DNA from: Actinomycetota bacterium
Lineage (GTDB): Bacteria > Actinomycetota > Actinomycetes > JACCUZ01
Assembly (NCBI GenBank): GCA_030841195.1
Contig: JAVEDA010000060.1
Coordinates: 1 to 20,282, forward strand
Direction of reading: 5' to 3'
Length of the DNA: 20,282 nucleotides
The notes under the pieces are model-generated. The model ran no database searches and was not told the DNA's origin. It saw only the letters and a program-made list of their open reading frames with translations. Shown piece after piece: positions 1 through 7,894 of the stretch (position 1 is the first letter of the stretch; the number at the start of each line of letters is the position of its first letter). Position numbers and translations under genes: made by a program.

Positions 1-307
1 CGGCCGGCAGCGGGAACGCCGCGACCAGCAGGGTGCCGACACCGCCCACGGCGAGCAGTACGCGTCCCGGGCTCGCGGCGGCGCGCAGCGCGAGCGCCGT
101 GGTCAGGTGGCAGGCACCGAGCCCGGCCAACGCGGTCGTCATCAGCCACCGGTCGTCCGCTCCGCGGGCCGCGAGCGCGCTGATGGTCTCGACGACGGGG
201 TCGAACCCGCCGCGCTGCCTGCCGGCGGCCAGGGTCCAGCCGCCGATGAGCAGCACCGGCGCCGCGGCCGACGAGACCAGTCCCCACCACGGCGTGCGAG
301 CGCTCAC
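1..307 (-). CDS. DUF998-like integral membrane protein, 3' part missing (window edge)
   Basis: This is the first ~102 residues of a protein that runs off the left edge of the window. Translation from the GTG at 307-305 gives a hydrophobic protein beginning SARTPWWGLVSSAAAPVLL and continuing through IGGWTLAAGRQ, GGFDPVVETISALAARGADDRW and a second hydrophobic stretch VLLAVGGVGTLLVAAFPLP. The pattern of a first membrane helix, a polar FDP..TISALAA loop and an R-W motif is what I know from DUF998 family membrane proteins, whose biochemical role is unclear. The GTG start shares GTGA with the stop codon of the upstream CocE-family gene, so translation is probably coupled and the two are co-transcribed. 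The family call rests on recalled similarity. The presence of a membrane protein in this frame is well supported by composition and by the overlap. Confidence 0.72.
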   Translation of the reverse strand, partial: MSARTPWWGLVSSAAAPVLLIGGWTLAAGRQRGGFDPVVETISALAARGADDRWLMTTALAGLGACHLTTALALRAAASPGRVLLAVGGVGTLLVAAFPLPA

Positions 308-2232
308 CCGAGGTCCCGCGGGATGCTTCGGGTCCAGCGCCGCGACCCGAACGACTCGCCGTCCTGCCAGGTCTCGACCGTCAGGTCCACGTCGTACGAC
401 GTGGGGCCGGCCTCGACGACGAGGTCCGCCCGGGCCCGCACCGCCGCCTCCGGCCAGGTGACGGTGAAGTCCGCGGACGCCTCGGCCCGCTGGGCGAACG
501 TCTCGGTGGCCACCTCGACCTGGCCGCTGTAGCGCTCCCGGACCTGTCCGCCGTCCACCTCGTAGTCGCTGCCGTGCTCGTCCGCGCACGTGGTGCGGCG
601 CCCAAGGACGTCGCGCTCGATCCGCCAGGTGACGCCGGCGCGGGGGTCGTCTCCGGCCGGAGGCGGCAGCAGCGGCAGCCCGGTCGCCGCCTGCGAGCTG
701 CCTGCCAGCGGCAGCACCAGCGTTGACGCGGAGCGGTCGAGGGTCAGCGTCAGTGGCCGCGGCGGGGCCACCGTGTTGGGCCAGTCGACGCCGGCCACCG
801 ACAGCCGCAGCCGGTGGCCCGGCGCGGCGTCCCACGCCATCGCCTCGAGCTCGAGGTCGACCTCGACCCACTCGCCGACCGGCAGCGGCTCCGGTGCCGT
901 CGCCGAGGACCGGTGGGTCAGGTTGAGCAGCCCGCGGGTCAGCAGTGAGGACGTGCCGTCGGGGAACACGTCGCACAGCTTGGCCGACAGGGTCGCCACC
1001 GGCTCGCTGGACCGGAGCCGGACCCGCAGCCTCGGGTGCCCGAGCAGAGACATCTCCTCGGCCGGCCACTCCCAGGTCAGCGACGCCGCGTCGTCGTAGC
1101 GCTGGTCGGTCGGCTGGCCCCACGGCAGCGACCCCGCGCAGCTGTTCCAGGCCGCAGTCCCGACGTCGGCCAGCACTTCGTAGGCCACCTCGCCGTCGTC
1201 CAGCCCGCGCACGTCGTCCCGCGCGCCGGCCAGCGGCCAGGACGGCGCCGACCGCCACTCGCCCTCGACCAGCGCGCGGTCGGCGCCCGGCCGGGTCGAG
1301 CGCTGCGCGAACCACGTGAGCGCCGGCTCGTCGTCGTATCCGTCGTCGATCCCGCGCAGCCAGCGGTCCCACCAGCGAGCCATCACCGGCACCAGGTCGA
1401 GGTGCGGGCCGGGCAGCGAGGTGGCTGTCGACATGTGGCTCCACGGCCCGAGCAGCAACCGGTGCGGCGTGCCCTGCGCCGCCAGCGCCGTCACGGTGCG
1501 GAACGTGTTGTTGCGGTAGCCGTCGGCCCAGCCGCCGACCAGGAACACCGGACACCCGATCCGGTCGTACGTCGGTCGCACCGACCCCTGTCGCCAGTAC
1601 ACCGAGTCGTGCTGCTCCTCGATCCACCGGACCAGCCACGGCTCGAGCTCCTCGACCCTGGTCCGCCAGGCGTCCCGCCAGCCGTCACCCACCAGGGCCG
1701 GCACCGGCGGCAGCGCGTTCATCGCCACCATGTACGCCGGGTAGTCGACCAGGTCCAGCCAGCGCAGCGACCCGCCCATGTAGTGCACGTCGTCGGTGTA
1801 GCGGTCGTCGCTGGAGTAGATGGCGCAGACCGCCTTGAGCGCCGGCGGTCGCTCGGCCGCGAGGTGCAGCGCGTTGAAGCCGGAGTAGGACGTGCCGTAC
1901 ATGCCGACCGCGCCGGTGCACCACGGCTGCTCGGACAGCCAGGCGATCACGTCGCAGAGGTCCTGCTGCTCCTGCGCGGGGTACTCGTCGGTGGCCAGCC
2001 CGTCCGAGGACCCGGTGCCTCGGACGTCGACCCGGGCGACCGCGAAGGAGTGCTCGTCGCGCAGCCGCAGGTACTCGGGCCGGTAGGTCGCGGTCAGGTC
2101 GTCCTTGCGGTAGGGCAGCGCCTCGAGCACGCACGGCGCCGGCTCGTCGCCCGCGGGTAGGTACAGCGTCGTGGCCAGCCGGGCGCCGTCGCGCACCGGG
2201 ACGAAGACCTTCTCGACGCGGCCCTCAGCCAC
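304..2232 (-). CDS. CocE/NonD family hydrolase (X-Pro dipeptidyl-peptidase S15-like)
   Basis: A 642-residue alpha/beta hydrolase of the CocE/NonD family, which includes cocaine esterase, alpha-amino-acid ester hydrolases and glutaryl-7-ACA acylases. The N-terminal catalytic domain (about residues 8-285) carries the nucleophile motif GTSYSG with Ser115. Asp237 in GGWADGYRNN and His266 in GPWSHM complete the likely triad, and Tyr41 in LPYRKDD sits where CocE has its oxyanion tyrosine. The C-terminal half (about 300-640) is the jelly-roll-like CocE C-terminal domain, with a long carboxy-terminal extension. No signal peptide is visible, so it is probably cytoplasmic. It starts with GTG, overlaps the end of the P1-peptidase gene by 8 bases and its own stop overlaps the DUF998-like start by 4, indicating one operon. 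The substrate cannot be read from the sequence; an ester or amide with an acyl or aminoacyl group is typical of the family. Confidence 0.9.
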   Translation of the reverse strand: MAEGRVEKVFVPVRDGARLATTLYLPAGDEPAPCVLEALPYRKDDLTATYRPEYLRLRDEHSFAVARVDVRGTGSSDGLATDEYPAQEQQDLCDVIAWLSEQPWCTGAVGMYGTSYSGFNALHLAAERPPALKAVCAIYSSDDRYTDDVHYMGGSLRWLDLVDYPAYMVAMNALPPVPALVGDGWRDAWRTRVEELEPWLVRWIEEQHDSVYWRQGSVRPTYDRIGCPVFLVGGWADGYRNNTFRTVTALAAQGTPHRLLLGPWSHMSTATSLPGPHLDLVPVMARWWDRWLRGIDDGYDDEPALTWFAQRSTRPGADRALVEGEWRSAPSWPLAGARDDVRGLDDGEVAYEVLADVGTAAWNSCAGSLPWGQPTDQRYDDAASLTWEWPAEEMSLLGHPRLRVRLRSSEPVATLSAKLCDVFPDGTSSLLTRGLLNLTHRSSATAPEPLPVGEWVEVDLELEAMAWDAAPGHRLRLSVAGVDWPNTVAPPRPLTLTLDRSASTLVLPLAGSSQAATGLPLLPPPAGDDPRAGVTWRIERDVLGRRTTCADEHGSDYEVDGGQVRERYSGQVEVATETFAQRAEASADFTVTWPEAAVRARADLVVEAGPTSYDVDLTVETWQDGESFGSRRWTRSIPRDLG

Positions 2233-3322
2233 GCGGCGCTGCCTCGGCCAGCAGCCGGGCCACCTCGTCGTACGGCAGAGCGGTGGCGGTGTTGCCGTCG
2301 CGTCCGGTCACCGTGGTCGCGGCGAGCAGGCTGGTGAGCACCGCCTCCTCGGTCGCCTCGACCGCGGCGGCGAAGAACGGGTCCAGGTCGCGGCCCGAGG
2401 CCGGGATGCCGGCCGGCGGCTCGCCGCGCGGTGACCGCAGGCCGGTGGCCAGCGCCAGGAAGATCTCGCCGCTCGCGTGGTAGGCCGTGCTGCCGGTGCG
2501 GGCCAGCCCGAGCCCGGCCCGGCGAGCCAACCGCCGGCAGCCGGCGCTGTCCAGCGGACCGTCGGTGACCACGACCACGATGCACGAGCCGGCCTCGCCG
2601 GTGCGGGCCGCCTCGACCGGCGGCGGCAGCAGCTGGCCGACGTTGACGCCGCCGACCGTGAGCCGGTCGTGCTCGCCGAAGTTCGACAGCACCAGCGCGC
2701 CGACCGTGTGGCCGGACGGGAGCACCCGCGACGAGGTGCCGATGCCGCCCTTCCAGCCGAGGCAGGTCATGCCGGTGCCGGCGCCGACCGCGCCCTCGTC
2801 GGGCGGGAAGGCGGTGCCCACCGATGCGCGGGCGGCCGACAGCGCTTCGCGGACGTCGCCGGCGTCGACCTGCATCCGGCGGGCGTCGGACAGGAACGAG
2901 TCGTCGCACTCGGCCACCAGCGGCAGCACGACGTCCTCCACGCCGATGGTCGGCTCCTCGGCCGCGAGCAGCTCGCAGGCCGCGTCGAGCACCCGGCCCA
3001 CCTGCATCGTGGAGGTGAGGAAGACCGGCGTCTCGGCCAGGCCCCACTCCTGCAGCGACAGGAATCCGGTGCACTCCCCGGCACCGTTGAGCACTGCGCC
3101 GCCGGCCGGCACCGGGTTGCGGAACAGGTTGCCGCCGGGGTCGAGCACGGTCACCCCGGTGCGCGCCACCCCGCGGCCGTGCGGCGGCGGTGGTTCGTCC
3201 CGCCACACGGTGGCGTGCCCGACGCCCACGCCCGGCACGTCGAGGACCGAGCCGGTGGGGCCGGACGGGTAGAGCCCGATCCTGACTGGGAGATCAGCGG
3301 CGCGCGGCACGCGTGACAGCAT
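2225..3322 (-). CDS. P1 family (DmpA/BapA, S58) self-processing aminopeptidase
   Basis: About 365 residues, N-terminal-nucleophile aminopeptidase of the DmpA/BapA type. These are made as one chain and cut themselves into alpha and beta subunits; the new N-terminal Ser is the nucleophile, and members release N-terminal L-, D- or beta-amino acids. Family landmarks: DVPGVGVGHATVW near residue 28, NGAGECTGF, STMQVGRVLDA, GWKGGIGTSSRVLPSGHTVG, and the probable cleavage site GEAG/SCIVVVVTDGPLDS with Ser246, close to the Ser250 of DmpA. The reading frame stays open far upstream, but that part lies antisense to the deacetylase gene and looks like shadow. ATG at 3322 or GTG at 3310 are the plausible starts; the GTG is favoured if the gene is leaderless, because CATGCT lies 7 nt before it. 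First gene of the minus-strand cluster, overlapping the CocE-family gene. Confidence 0.88.
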   Translation of the reverse strand: MLSRVPRAADLPVRIGLYPSGPTGSVLDVPGVGVGHATVWRDEPPPPHGRGVARTGVTVLDPGGNLFRNPVPAGGAVLNGAGECTGFLSLQEWGLAETPVFLTSTMQVGRVLDAACELLAAEEPTIGVEDVVLPLVAECDDSFLSDARRMQVDAGDVREALSAARASVGTAFPPDEGAVGAGTGMTCLGWKGGIGTSSRVLPSGHTVGALVLSNFGEHDRLTVGGVNVGQLLPPPVEAARTGEAGSCIVVVVTDGPLDSAGCRRLARRAGLGLARTGSTAYHASGEIFLALATGLRSPRGEPPAGIPASGRDLDPFFAAAVEATEEAVLTSLLAATTVTGRDGNTATALPYDEVARLLAEAAPRG

Positions 3323-3323
3323 G
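3317..3323. promoter_or_regulatory. Candidate overlapping divergent -10 elements (deacetylase / P1 peptidase)
   Basis: On the plus strand CAGCAT (3317-3322) stands 6 nt before the deacetylase ATG at 3329. On the minus strand CATGCT (3323-3318) stands 7 nt before the GTG at 3310. Both fit an actinobacterial leaderless -10 with the first T replaced by C. There is no other room for promoters between the two divergent genes. Inferred from position and sequence only. Confidence 0.35.
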
Positions 3324-3328
3324 CACCA

Positions 3329-4393
3329 ATGGCCTCCCTGCCACCGGTCGTCTGGTCCGACGACGTGCTGCGCCACGAGCCGCGCACCGAGGTGTGGGTC
3401 GGCGTCCCGACCCCCGGCACGGAGGTGCCGGACCGGGCCCGGGTGCTCCTCGAGGCGGTCACCGCTGCGGGCGCACGGGTCGTGCCGTCCTCGACGTACG
3501 ACGACGAGATGCTCCGCCGCGTGCACGACCCGGCGATGCTGGACCACCTGCGCACCGTGGCCGACGACTGGGCCGCGGGGGAGTACGAGTCCCTGGTCGG
3601 GCAGGACCGGGTGGTGCCCTACGTGTTCCCGACGCCGGGGATGCTGGACGGCCTGCCGTTCACGCCGCCGGCCGCGACGCACGCCCGCGCCGGCGTCTGG
3701 TGCTACGACACGATGACGCTGGTCGGCCCGGGCACCTGGACGGCAGCCCGGGCGGCCGTCGACGTCACCCTCACCGCGGTCGACCTCGTCGTCGGCGGCT
3801 CCCCCTCGGCGTACGCGCTGGTCCGGCCGCCGGGGCACCACGCGACCCGGCGCGCGTTCGGCGGGTCCTGCTACTTGAACAACGCGGCAGTCGCGGCCGA
3901 GGCCTGGCGCGGGCACGGCGCGGCGCGGGTGGCCGTCGTCGACATCGACGCGCACCACGGCAACGGCACCCAGGCGGTGTTCTGGGAGCGCGGCGACGTC
4001 TTCTACGGCTCCCTGCACGTCGACCCGGGGGCGGGCTGGTTCCCGCACTTCGTCGGGCACGCGGGGGAGCGGGGCGCGGGGGCAGGGGACGGCGCCACGT
4101 ACAACCGGCCGCTCGCACCGGGCACCGGCGACGACGGGTGGCTGGCCGCCCTCGCCGACGTGGCGGAACGCGCGGGGGCGTCCGGTGCCGAGGCCCTGGT
4201 CGTGTCGCTGGGCGTCGACGCCGCCGGGGCCGACCCGGAGAGCCCGCTCGAGGTGAGCACCGAGGGGTTCCGGGCCGCCGGCGAGGTGCTGGCCGGCCTG
4301 GGGCTGCCGACCGTGCTGGTGCACGAGGGCGGGTACGACCTCGGCCGCCTCGGCCGCGACACCGTCGCCGTCCTGTCCGCCTTCGGTCGCTGA
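3329..4393 (+). CDS. Class II histone-deacetylase-like amidohydrolase (acetylpolyamine amidohydrolase type)
   Basis: A 354-residue zinc deacetylase of the arginase/deacetylase fold. Active-site landmarks: RPPGHHA (His170-His171, charge relay), DIDAHHGNGT with zinc ligands Asp207 and His209, SLGVDAAGADP with the third ligand Asp297, and HEGGY with transition-state Tyr336. The segments ERGDVFYGSLHVDPGAGWFP and SLGVD resemble bacterial acetylpolyamine amidohydrolases more than AcuC, so N-acetylated polyamines or similar small amides are the likely substrates, in the cytoplasm. The length (about 340-350 residues) is normal for that group. ATG at 3329 has no Shine-Dalgarno sequence but has a leaderless-type -10 (3317-3322). 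It stands alone, divergent from the peptidase cluster and cut off from ppdK by a large palindrome. Deacetylase is certain; the polyamine preference is inference. Confidence 0.9.
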   Translation: MASLPPVVWSDDVLRHEPRTEVWVGVPTPGTEVPDRARVLLEAVTAAGARVVPSSTYDDEMLRRVHDPAMLDHLRTVADDWAAGEYESLVGQDRVVPYVFPTPGMLDGLPFTPPAATHARAGVWCYDTMTLVGPGTWTAARAAVDVTLTAVDLVVGGSPSAYALVRPPGHHATRRAFGGSCYLNNAAVAAEAWRGHGAARVAVVDIDAHHGNGTQAVFWERGDVFYGSLHVDPGAGWFPHFVGHAGERGAGAGDGATYNRPLAPGTGDDGWLAALADVAERAGASGAEALVVSLGVDAAGADPESPLEVSTEGFRAAGEVLAGLGLPTVLVHEGGYDLGRLGRDTVAVLSAFGR

Positions 4394-4394
4394 C

Positions 4395-4474
4395 CAAGAT
4401 CATTCGCGACGTTCCGCGGCAACACCCCGCGCGTACGCGCGGCGTGTTGCGCACCAACGTCGCGAACGATCTTG
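4395..4474. repeat. Large imperfect palindrome, 40-nt arms (terminator or REP-like element)
   Basis: The centre lies between 4434 and 4435. Of 40 symmetric pairs 33 match. The outer stem CAAGATCATTCGCGACGTT (4395-4413) pairs with AACGTCGCGAACGATCTTG (4456-4474) with one mismatch. After a 5-nt internal loop comes GCAACAC/GTGTTGC, then a perfect 16-bp palindrome at 4427-4442. It begins one base after the deacetylase stop codon and ends about 100 bases before ppdK. There is no U-tract, so it is either a strong factor-independent hairpin without U-run, a cruciform, or a small palindromic repeat element. Confidence 0.8.
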
Positions 4475-4511
4475 TGCACCGCTCGCTGGGGACGTCGGCG
4501 GGAGCCGTGGG

Positions 4512-4517
4512 TAGGCT
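4512..4517 (+). promoter_or_regulatory. Candidate -10 box (TAGGCT) for ppdK
   Basis: TAGGCT matches the actinobacterial TANNNT -10 and would place the transcript start near 4524, leaving a leader of about 50 nt that ends in the GAGGGG ribosome-binding site at 4559-4564. No convincing -35 hexamer is visible. Position-based inference. Confidence 0.4.
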
Positions 4518-4572
4518 CGGCGACGGACAGTTTCTTGCCGGATCGACGAAGATCACGCGAGGGGTGCTGAAG

Positions 4573-7266
4573 GTGACGAAGTACGTCTACGACTTCACCG
4601 AGGGCAGCAGGGACATGAAGGACCTGCTCGGCGGCAAGGGCGCCAACCTCGCCGAGATGACCAACCTCGGGCTGCCCGTCCCGCCCGGCTTCGTCATCAC
4701 CACCGAGGCGTGCAAGACCTACCTCGAGAGCGGCGACGAGCCCGCCGAGATGCGGGACGAGGTGAGCCAGCACCTCGCCGCCCTGGAGGAGGCGATGGGC
4801 CGGCGGCTCGGCGAGGCCGACGACCCGCTGCTGGTGTCGGTGCGCTCCGGCGCGAAGTTCTCGATGCCCGGCATGATGGAGACGGTCCTCAACATCGGGC
4901 TCAACGACGAGTCGGTGCAGGGGCTGGCCAAGCAGACGGGGAGCGAGCGGTTCGCCTGGGACTCCTACCGCCGGCTGATCCAGATGTTCGGCAAGACCGT
5001 GCTCGACATCGAGGGCGAGCACTTCGAGGAGGCCATCGAGGCCGCGAAGAAGGCCCGCGGCACCAAGAACGACCTGGACCTCGACGAGCAGGACCTGCGG
5101 GGCATCGTCGACACCTTCAAGGGCATCGTTCGCGACCAGGCCGGCCGCGAGTTCCCCACCGACCCACGGGAGCAGATGGACCTCGCCGTCCGGGCCGTCT
5201 TCGACTCCTGGAACGCCCCCCGGGCGATCCTCTACCGGCGCCAGGAGCGCATCCCGGCCGACCTCGGTACGGCGGTCAACATCTGTTCGATGGTGTTCGG
5301 CAACCTCGGCATGGACTCGGGCACCGGCGTCGCCTTCACCCGCGACCCCGGCTCGGGACAGCAGGGCATCTACGGCGACTACCTGCAGAACGCCCAGGGC
5401 GAGGACGTCGTCGCGGGCATCCGCAACACGCTGCCGTTGCAGGACCTCGAGGGCATCGACAAGCCGGCCTACGACCAGCTGCTTGCCATCATGGAGAAGC
5501 TGGAGAACCACTACCGCGACCTGTGCGACATCGAGTTCACGATCGAGCGCAACAAGCTGTGGATGCTGCAGACCCGGGTCGGCAAGCGCACCGCGGGTGC
5601 CGCCTTCCGGATCGCCACCCAGCTGGTCGACCAGGGCCTGATCGACCTGGACGAGGCGCTGACCAGGGTCACCGGCGACCAGCTGGCCCAGCTGATGTTC
5701 CCCAGGTTCGACGACACCACCGACGTCAAGCAGATCGGCAAGGGCATGAACGCCTCGCCGGGTGCCGCGGTCGGCAAGGCCGTCTTCGACTCCTACACAG
5801 CCGTCAAGTGGTCGCGCTCGGGCGAGAAGGTGATCCTCGTCCGCCGCGAGACCAACCCGGACGACCTCGAGGGCATGATCGCGGCGCAGGGCATCCTCAC
5901 CAGCCGCGGCGGCAAGACCAGCCACGCGGCGGTCGTCGCGCGCGGCATGGGCAAGACCTGCGTCTGCGGCGCCGAGCAGCTCGACGTGGACACCAAGAAG
6001 CGGCGCCTGACCGTCGGCGACATCGTGGTCGAGGAGGGCGACGTACTTTCGATCGACGGTACGTCGGGCGCGGTCTACCTCGGCGAGGTCGCGGTGGTGC
6101 CCTCGCCGGTCGTGGAGTACTTCGAGGGCTCGCTCGACCCGGACAGCGCGGACGCGGACGAGCTGGTCAAGGCCGTGCACCGGCTGATGACGCACGCCGA
6201 CGAGAAGCGCCGGATGCGGGTGCGCGCCAACTCCGACACCCCGGAGGACTCCGAGCGGGCCCGCCGGTTCGGCGCCGAGGGCATCGGGCTGTGCCGCACC
6301 GAGCACATGTTCCTCGGTGACCGCCGCAAGCACGTCGAGCGGCTGATCCTCGCCGACGGCGACAAGGAGCGCGAGGCGGCGCTGGCGGCGCTGCTGCCGC
6401 TGCAGCGCGAGGACTTCCTCGGCATCTTCGAGGCGATGGACGGGCTCCCGGTCACCGTGCGGCTGCTCGACCCGCCGCTGCACGAGTTCCTGCCGGACTA
6501 CACCGAGCTGTCCGTGCGGGTGGCCCAGGCCGAGGCGCGCGGGGAGGAGCACGAGAACGAGCTGCGGCTGCTGCAGGCGGTGCACCGCCTGCACGAGCAG
6601 AACCCGATGCTCGGCCTGCGCGGTGTGCGGTTGGGGATCGTGGTGCCAGGGCTGTTCGCGATGCAGGTGCGGGCCATCATCGAGGCCGCCGCCGAGCGCC
6701 AGAAGGCCGGCGGCAACCCGATCGTCGAGATCATGATCCCGCTGGTCGACGCGGTGCAGGAGCTCGAGCTGGTCCGCGAGGAGGCCGAGCGCATCTGCGT
6801 CGAGGTGTGCGAGCGGGAGGGTGTCGACGTCAAGCACCTGATCGGCACGATGATCGAGCTGCCGCGGGCCGCCATCACGGCCGGCCAGATCGCCGAGGCC
6901 GCCGACTTCTTCTCCTTCGGCACCAACGACCTGACCCAGACCACGTGGGGCTTCTCCCGCGACGACGTCGAGGCGGCCTTCTTCTCGGCGTACCTGGAGA
7001 AGGGGATCTTCGGGGTCTCGCCGTTCGAGTCGATCGACGTCGACGGGGTCGGCGCCCTGGTGCGGATCGGCGCCGAGGGAGGTCGCAAGACCAAGCCCGA
7101 CCTCAAGCTCGGTGTGTGCGGCGAGCACGGTGGCGACCCCGCGTCGGTGCACTTCTTCCACGACGTGGGTCTCGACTACGTGTCGTGCTCGCCGTTCCGC
7201 GTCCCGGTGGCGCGTCTGGAGGCCGGTCGCGCCGTGCTCGTGTCGGACGGCAGCGACAGCAGGTGA
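4573..7266 (+). CDS. ppdK: Pyruvate, phosphate dikinase
   Basis: A protein of 897 residues that interconverts pyruvate + ATP + Pi and PEP + AMP + PPi (EC 2.7.9.1) in the cytoplasm. The N-terminal ATP-grasp part begins YVYDFTEG and carries GGKGANLAEMTNLGLPVPPG (about residues 16-36). The central swivelling domain has GMNASPGAAVG and the phosphohistidine loop RGGKTSHAAVVARGMGK with His451. The C-terminal PEP/pyruvate TIM barrel has GIGLCRTEHMF, LRGVRLG, SFGTNDLTQTTWG and GVCGEHGGDP with catalytic Cys849. Length and domain order are complete. GTG at 4573 is chosen because GAGGGG lies 8 nt upstream and the family N-terminus begins there; the frame is open further upstream only as shadow of the deacetylase gene. 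It is followed after 4 nt by the DUF218 gene, so it heads an operon with it and dgt. Confidence 0.97.
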   Translation: MTKYVYDFTEGSRDMKDLLGGKGANLAEMTNLGLPVPPGFVITTEACKTYLESGDEPAEMRDEVSQHLAALEEAMGRRLGEADDPLLVSVRSGAKFSMPGMMETVLNIGLNDESVQGLAKQTGSERFAWDSYRRLIQMFGKTVLDIEGEHFEEAIEAAKKARGTKNDLDLDEQDLRGIVDTFKGIVRDQAGREFPTDPREQMDLAVRAVFDSWNAPRAILYRRQERIPADLGTAVNICSMVFGNLGMDSGTGVAFTRDPGSGQQGIYGDYLQNAQGEDVVAGIRNTLPLQDLEGIDKPAYDQLLAIMEKLENHYRDLCDIEFTIERNKLWMLQTRVGKRTAGAAFRIATQLVDQGLIDLDEALTRVTGDQLAQLMFPRFDDTTDVKQIGKGMNASPGAAVGKAVFDSYTAVKWSRSGEKVILVRRETNPDDLEGMIAAQGILTSRGGKTSHAAVVARGMGKTCVCGAEQLDVDTKKRRLTVGDIVVEEGDVLSIDGTSGAVYLGEVAVVPSPVVEYFEGSLDPDSADADELVKAVHRLMTHADEKRRMRVRANSDTPEDSERARRFGAEGIGLCRTEHMFLGDRRKHVERLILADGDKEREAALAALLPLQREDFLGIFEAMDGLPVTVRLLDPPLHEFLPDYTELSVRVAQAEARGEEHENELRLLQAVHRLHEQNPMLGLRGVRLGIVVPGLFAMQVRAIIEAAAERQKAGGNPIVEIMIPLVDAVQELELVREEAERICVEVCEREGVDVKHLIGTMIELPRAAITAGQIAEAADFFSFGTNDLTQTTWGFSRDDVEAAFFSAYLEKGIFGVSPFESIDVDGVGALVRIGAEGGRKTKPDLKLGVCGEHGGDPASVHFFHDVGLDYVSCSPFRVPVARLEAGRAVLVSDGSDSR

Positions 7267-7270
7267 CCGT

Positions 7271-7894
7271 TTGATCGCGCTCCGGCTGGCCCTCAAGGCC
7301 GCGGTGGCCCTGTTGGTGCTTGTCCTGCTGGTGCTGGTCGTCACCGCCGGCCGGGTCTGGTGGTTCGCCCGCCAGGACGACCGGCGGGTGTCCGACGCGA
7401 TCGTCGTGCTGGGTGCGGCCCAGTTCGACGGCCGGCCGTCCTCGGTGTTCACCGCCCGCCTGGTGCACGCCCGTGACCTGTGGAAGGACGACGTGGCGCC
7501 GCGCATCATCACCGTGGGCGGCAAGCGCTCGGGCGACCGGTTCACCGAGGCCTCGGCCGGCAAGATCTGGTTGACCCAGCACGGCGTGCCGGCCGACCAG
7601 GTCGTGGCGGTCGGCACCGGCAGCGACACGTTGAGCAGCGTGGCTGCGGTCGAGTCGCAGATGAAGAACCAAGGATGGTCCACCGCGGTCGTGGTCACCG
7701 ACCCGTGGCACGCGCTGCGGACCCGGGCGATGGCCACCGACCAGGGCATCGACGCGGTGATGTCACCGACCCGGCAGGGGCCGGCCGTGCGGCAGCGCGG
7801 CACCCAGATCCGCTACATCGCCCGCGAGACCGTGGCGTACCTCTACTACAAGATCTTCGGCAAGAGCTCCGGCCGCGGGTCCAAGGCGGTATGA
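7271..7894 (+). CDS. SanA/YdcF-like DUF218 membrane-anchored protein
   Basis: A 207-residue protein of the DUF218 (ElyC/SanA/YdcF) family, linked in other bacteria to envelope integrity but with no agreed reaction. A single N-terminal membrane helix (about residues 2-26, LKAAVALLVLVLLVLVVTAG) is followed by an exported-looking domain with the family motifs DAIVVLGAAQFDGRPSSVF, SAGKIWLTQHGVPADQV, GSDTLSSV and VVTDPWHALR. The TTG start at 7271 is chosen because AGCAGGTG, overlapping the ppdK stop, is correctly spaced and because the membrane helix begins directly after it; no ATG or GTG in frame gives a better start. It ends in ATGA shared with the dgt start, indicating translational coupling. 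The link to dgt and ppdK is positional and says little about function. Confidence 0.87.
   Translation: MIALRLALKAAVALLVLVLLVLVVTAGRVWWFARQDDRRVSDAIVVLGAAQFDGRPSSVFTARLVHARDLWKDDVAPRIITVGGKRSGDRFTEASAGKIWLTQHGVPADQVVAVGTGSDTLSSVAAVESQMKNQGWSTAVVVTDPWHALRTRAMATDQGIDAVMSPTRQGPAVRQRGTQIRYIARETVAYLYYKIFGKSSGRGSKAV

Noticed and set aside
3323..4324. Upstream extension of the P1-peptidase frame
   Set aside because: Antisense to the deacetylase; the family N-terminal motif begins after 3322.
3313..4572. Upstream extension of the ppdK frame, over 400 codons
   Set aside because: Runs through the deacetylase gene out of frame and through the palindrome; Arg/Gly-rich shadow. GTG 4573 has a ribosome-binding site and the family N-terminus.
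7264..7274. GTG at 7264 as the start of the DUF218 gene
   Set aside because: It is out of frame and meets a stop at once (GTG ACC GTT TGA); TTG at 7271 is in frame.
4003..7803. Very long minus-strand open frame (over 1200 codons) opposite ppdK
   Set aside because: Antisense shadow of ppdK produced by high GC; Leu/Val/Asp/His-rich translation with no domain, while the plus strand encodes a complete PPDK.
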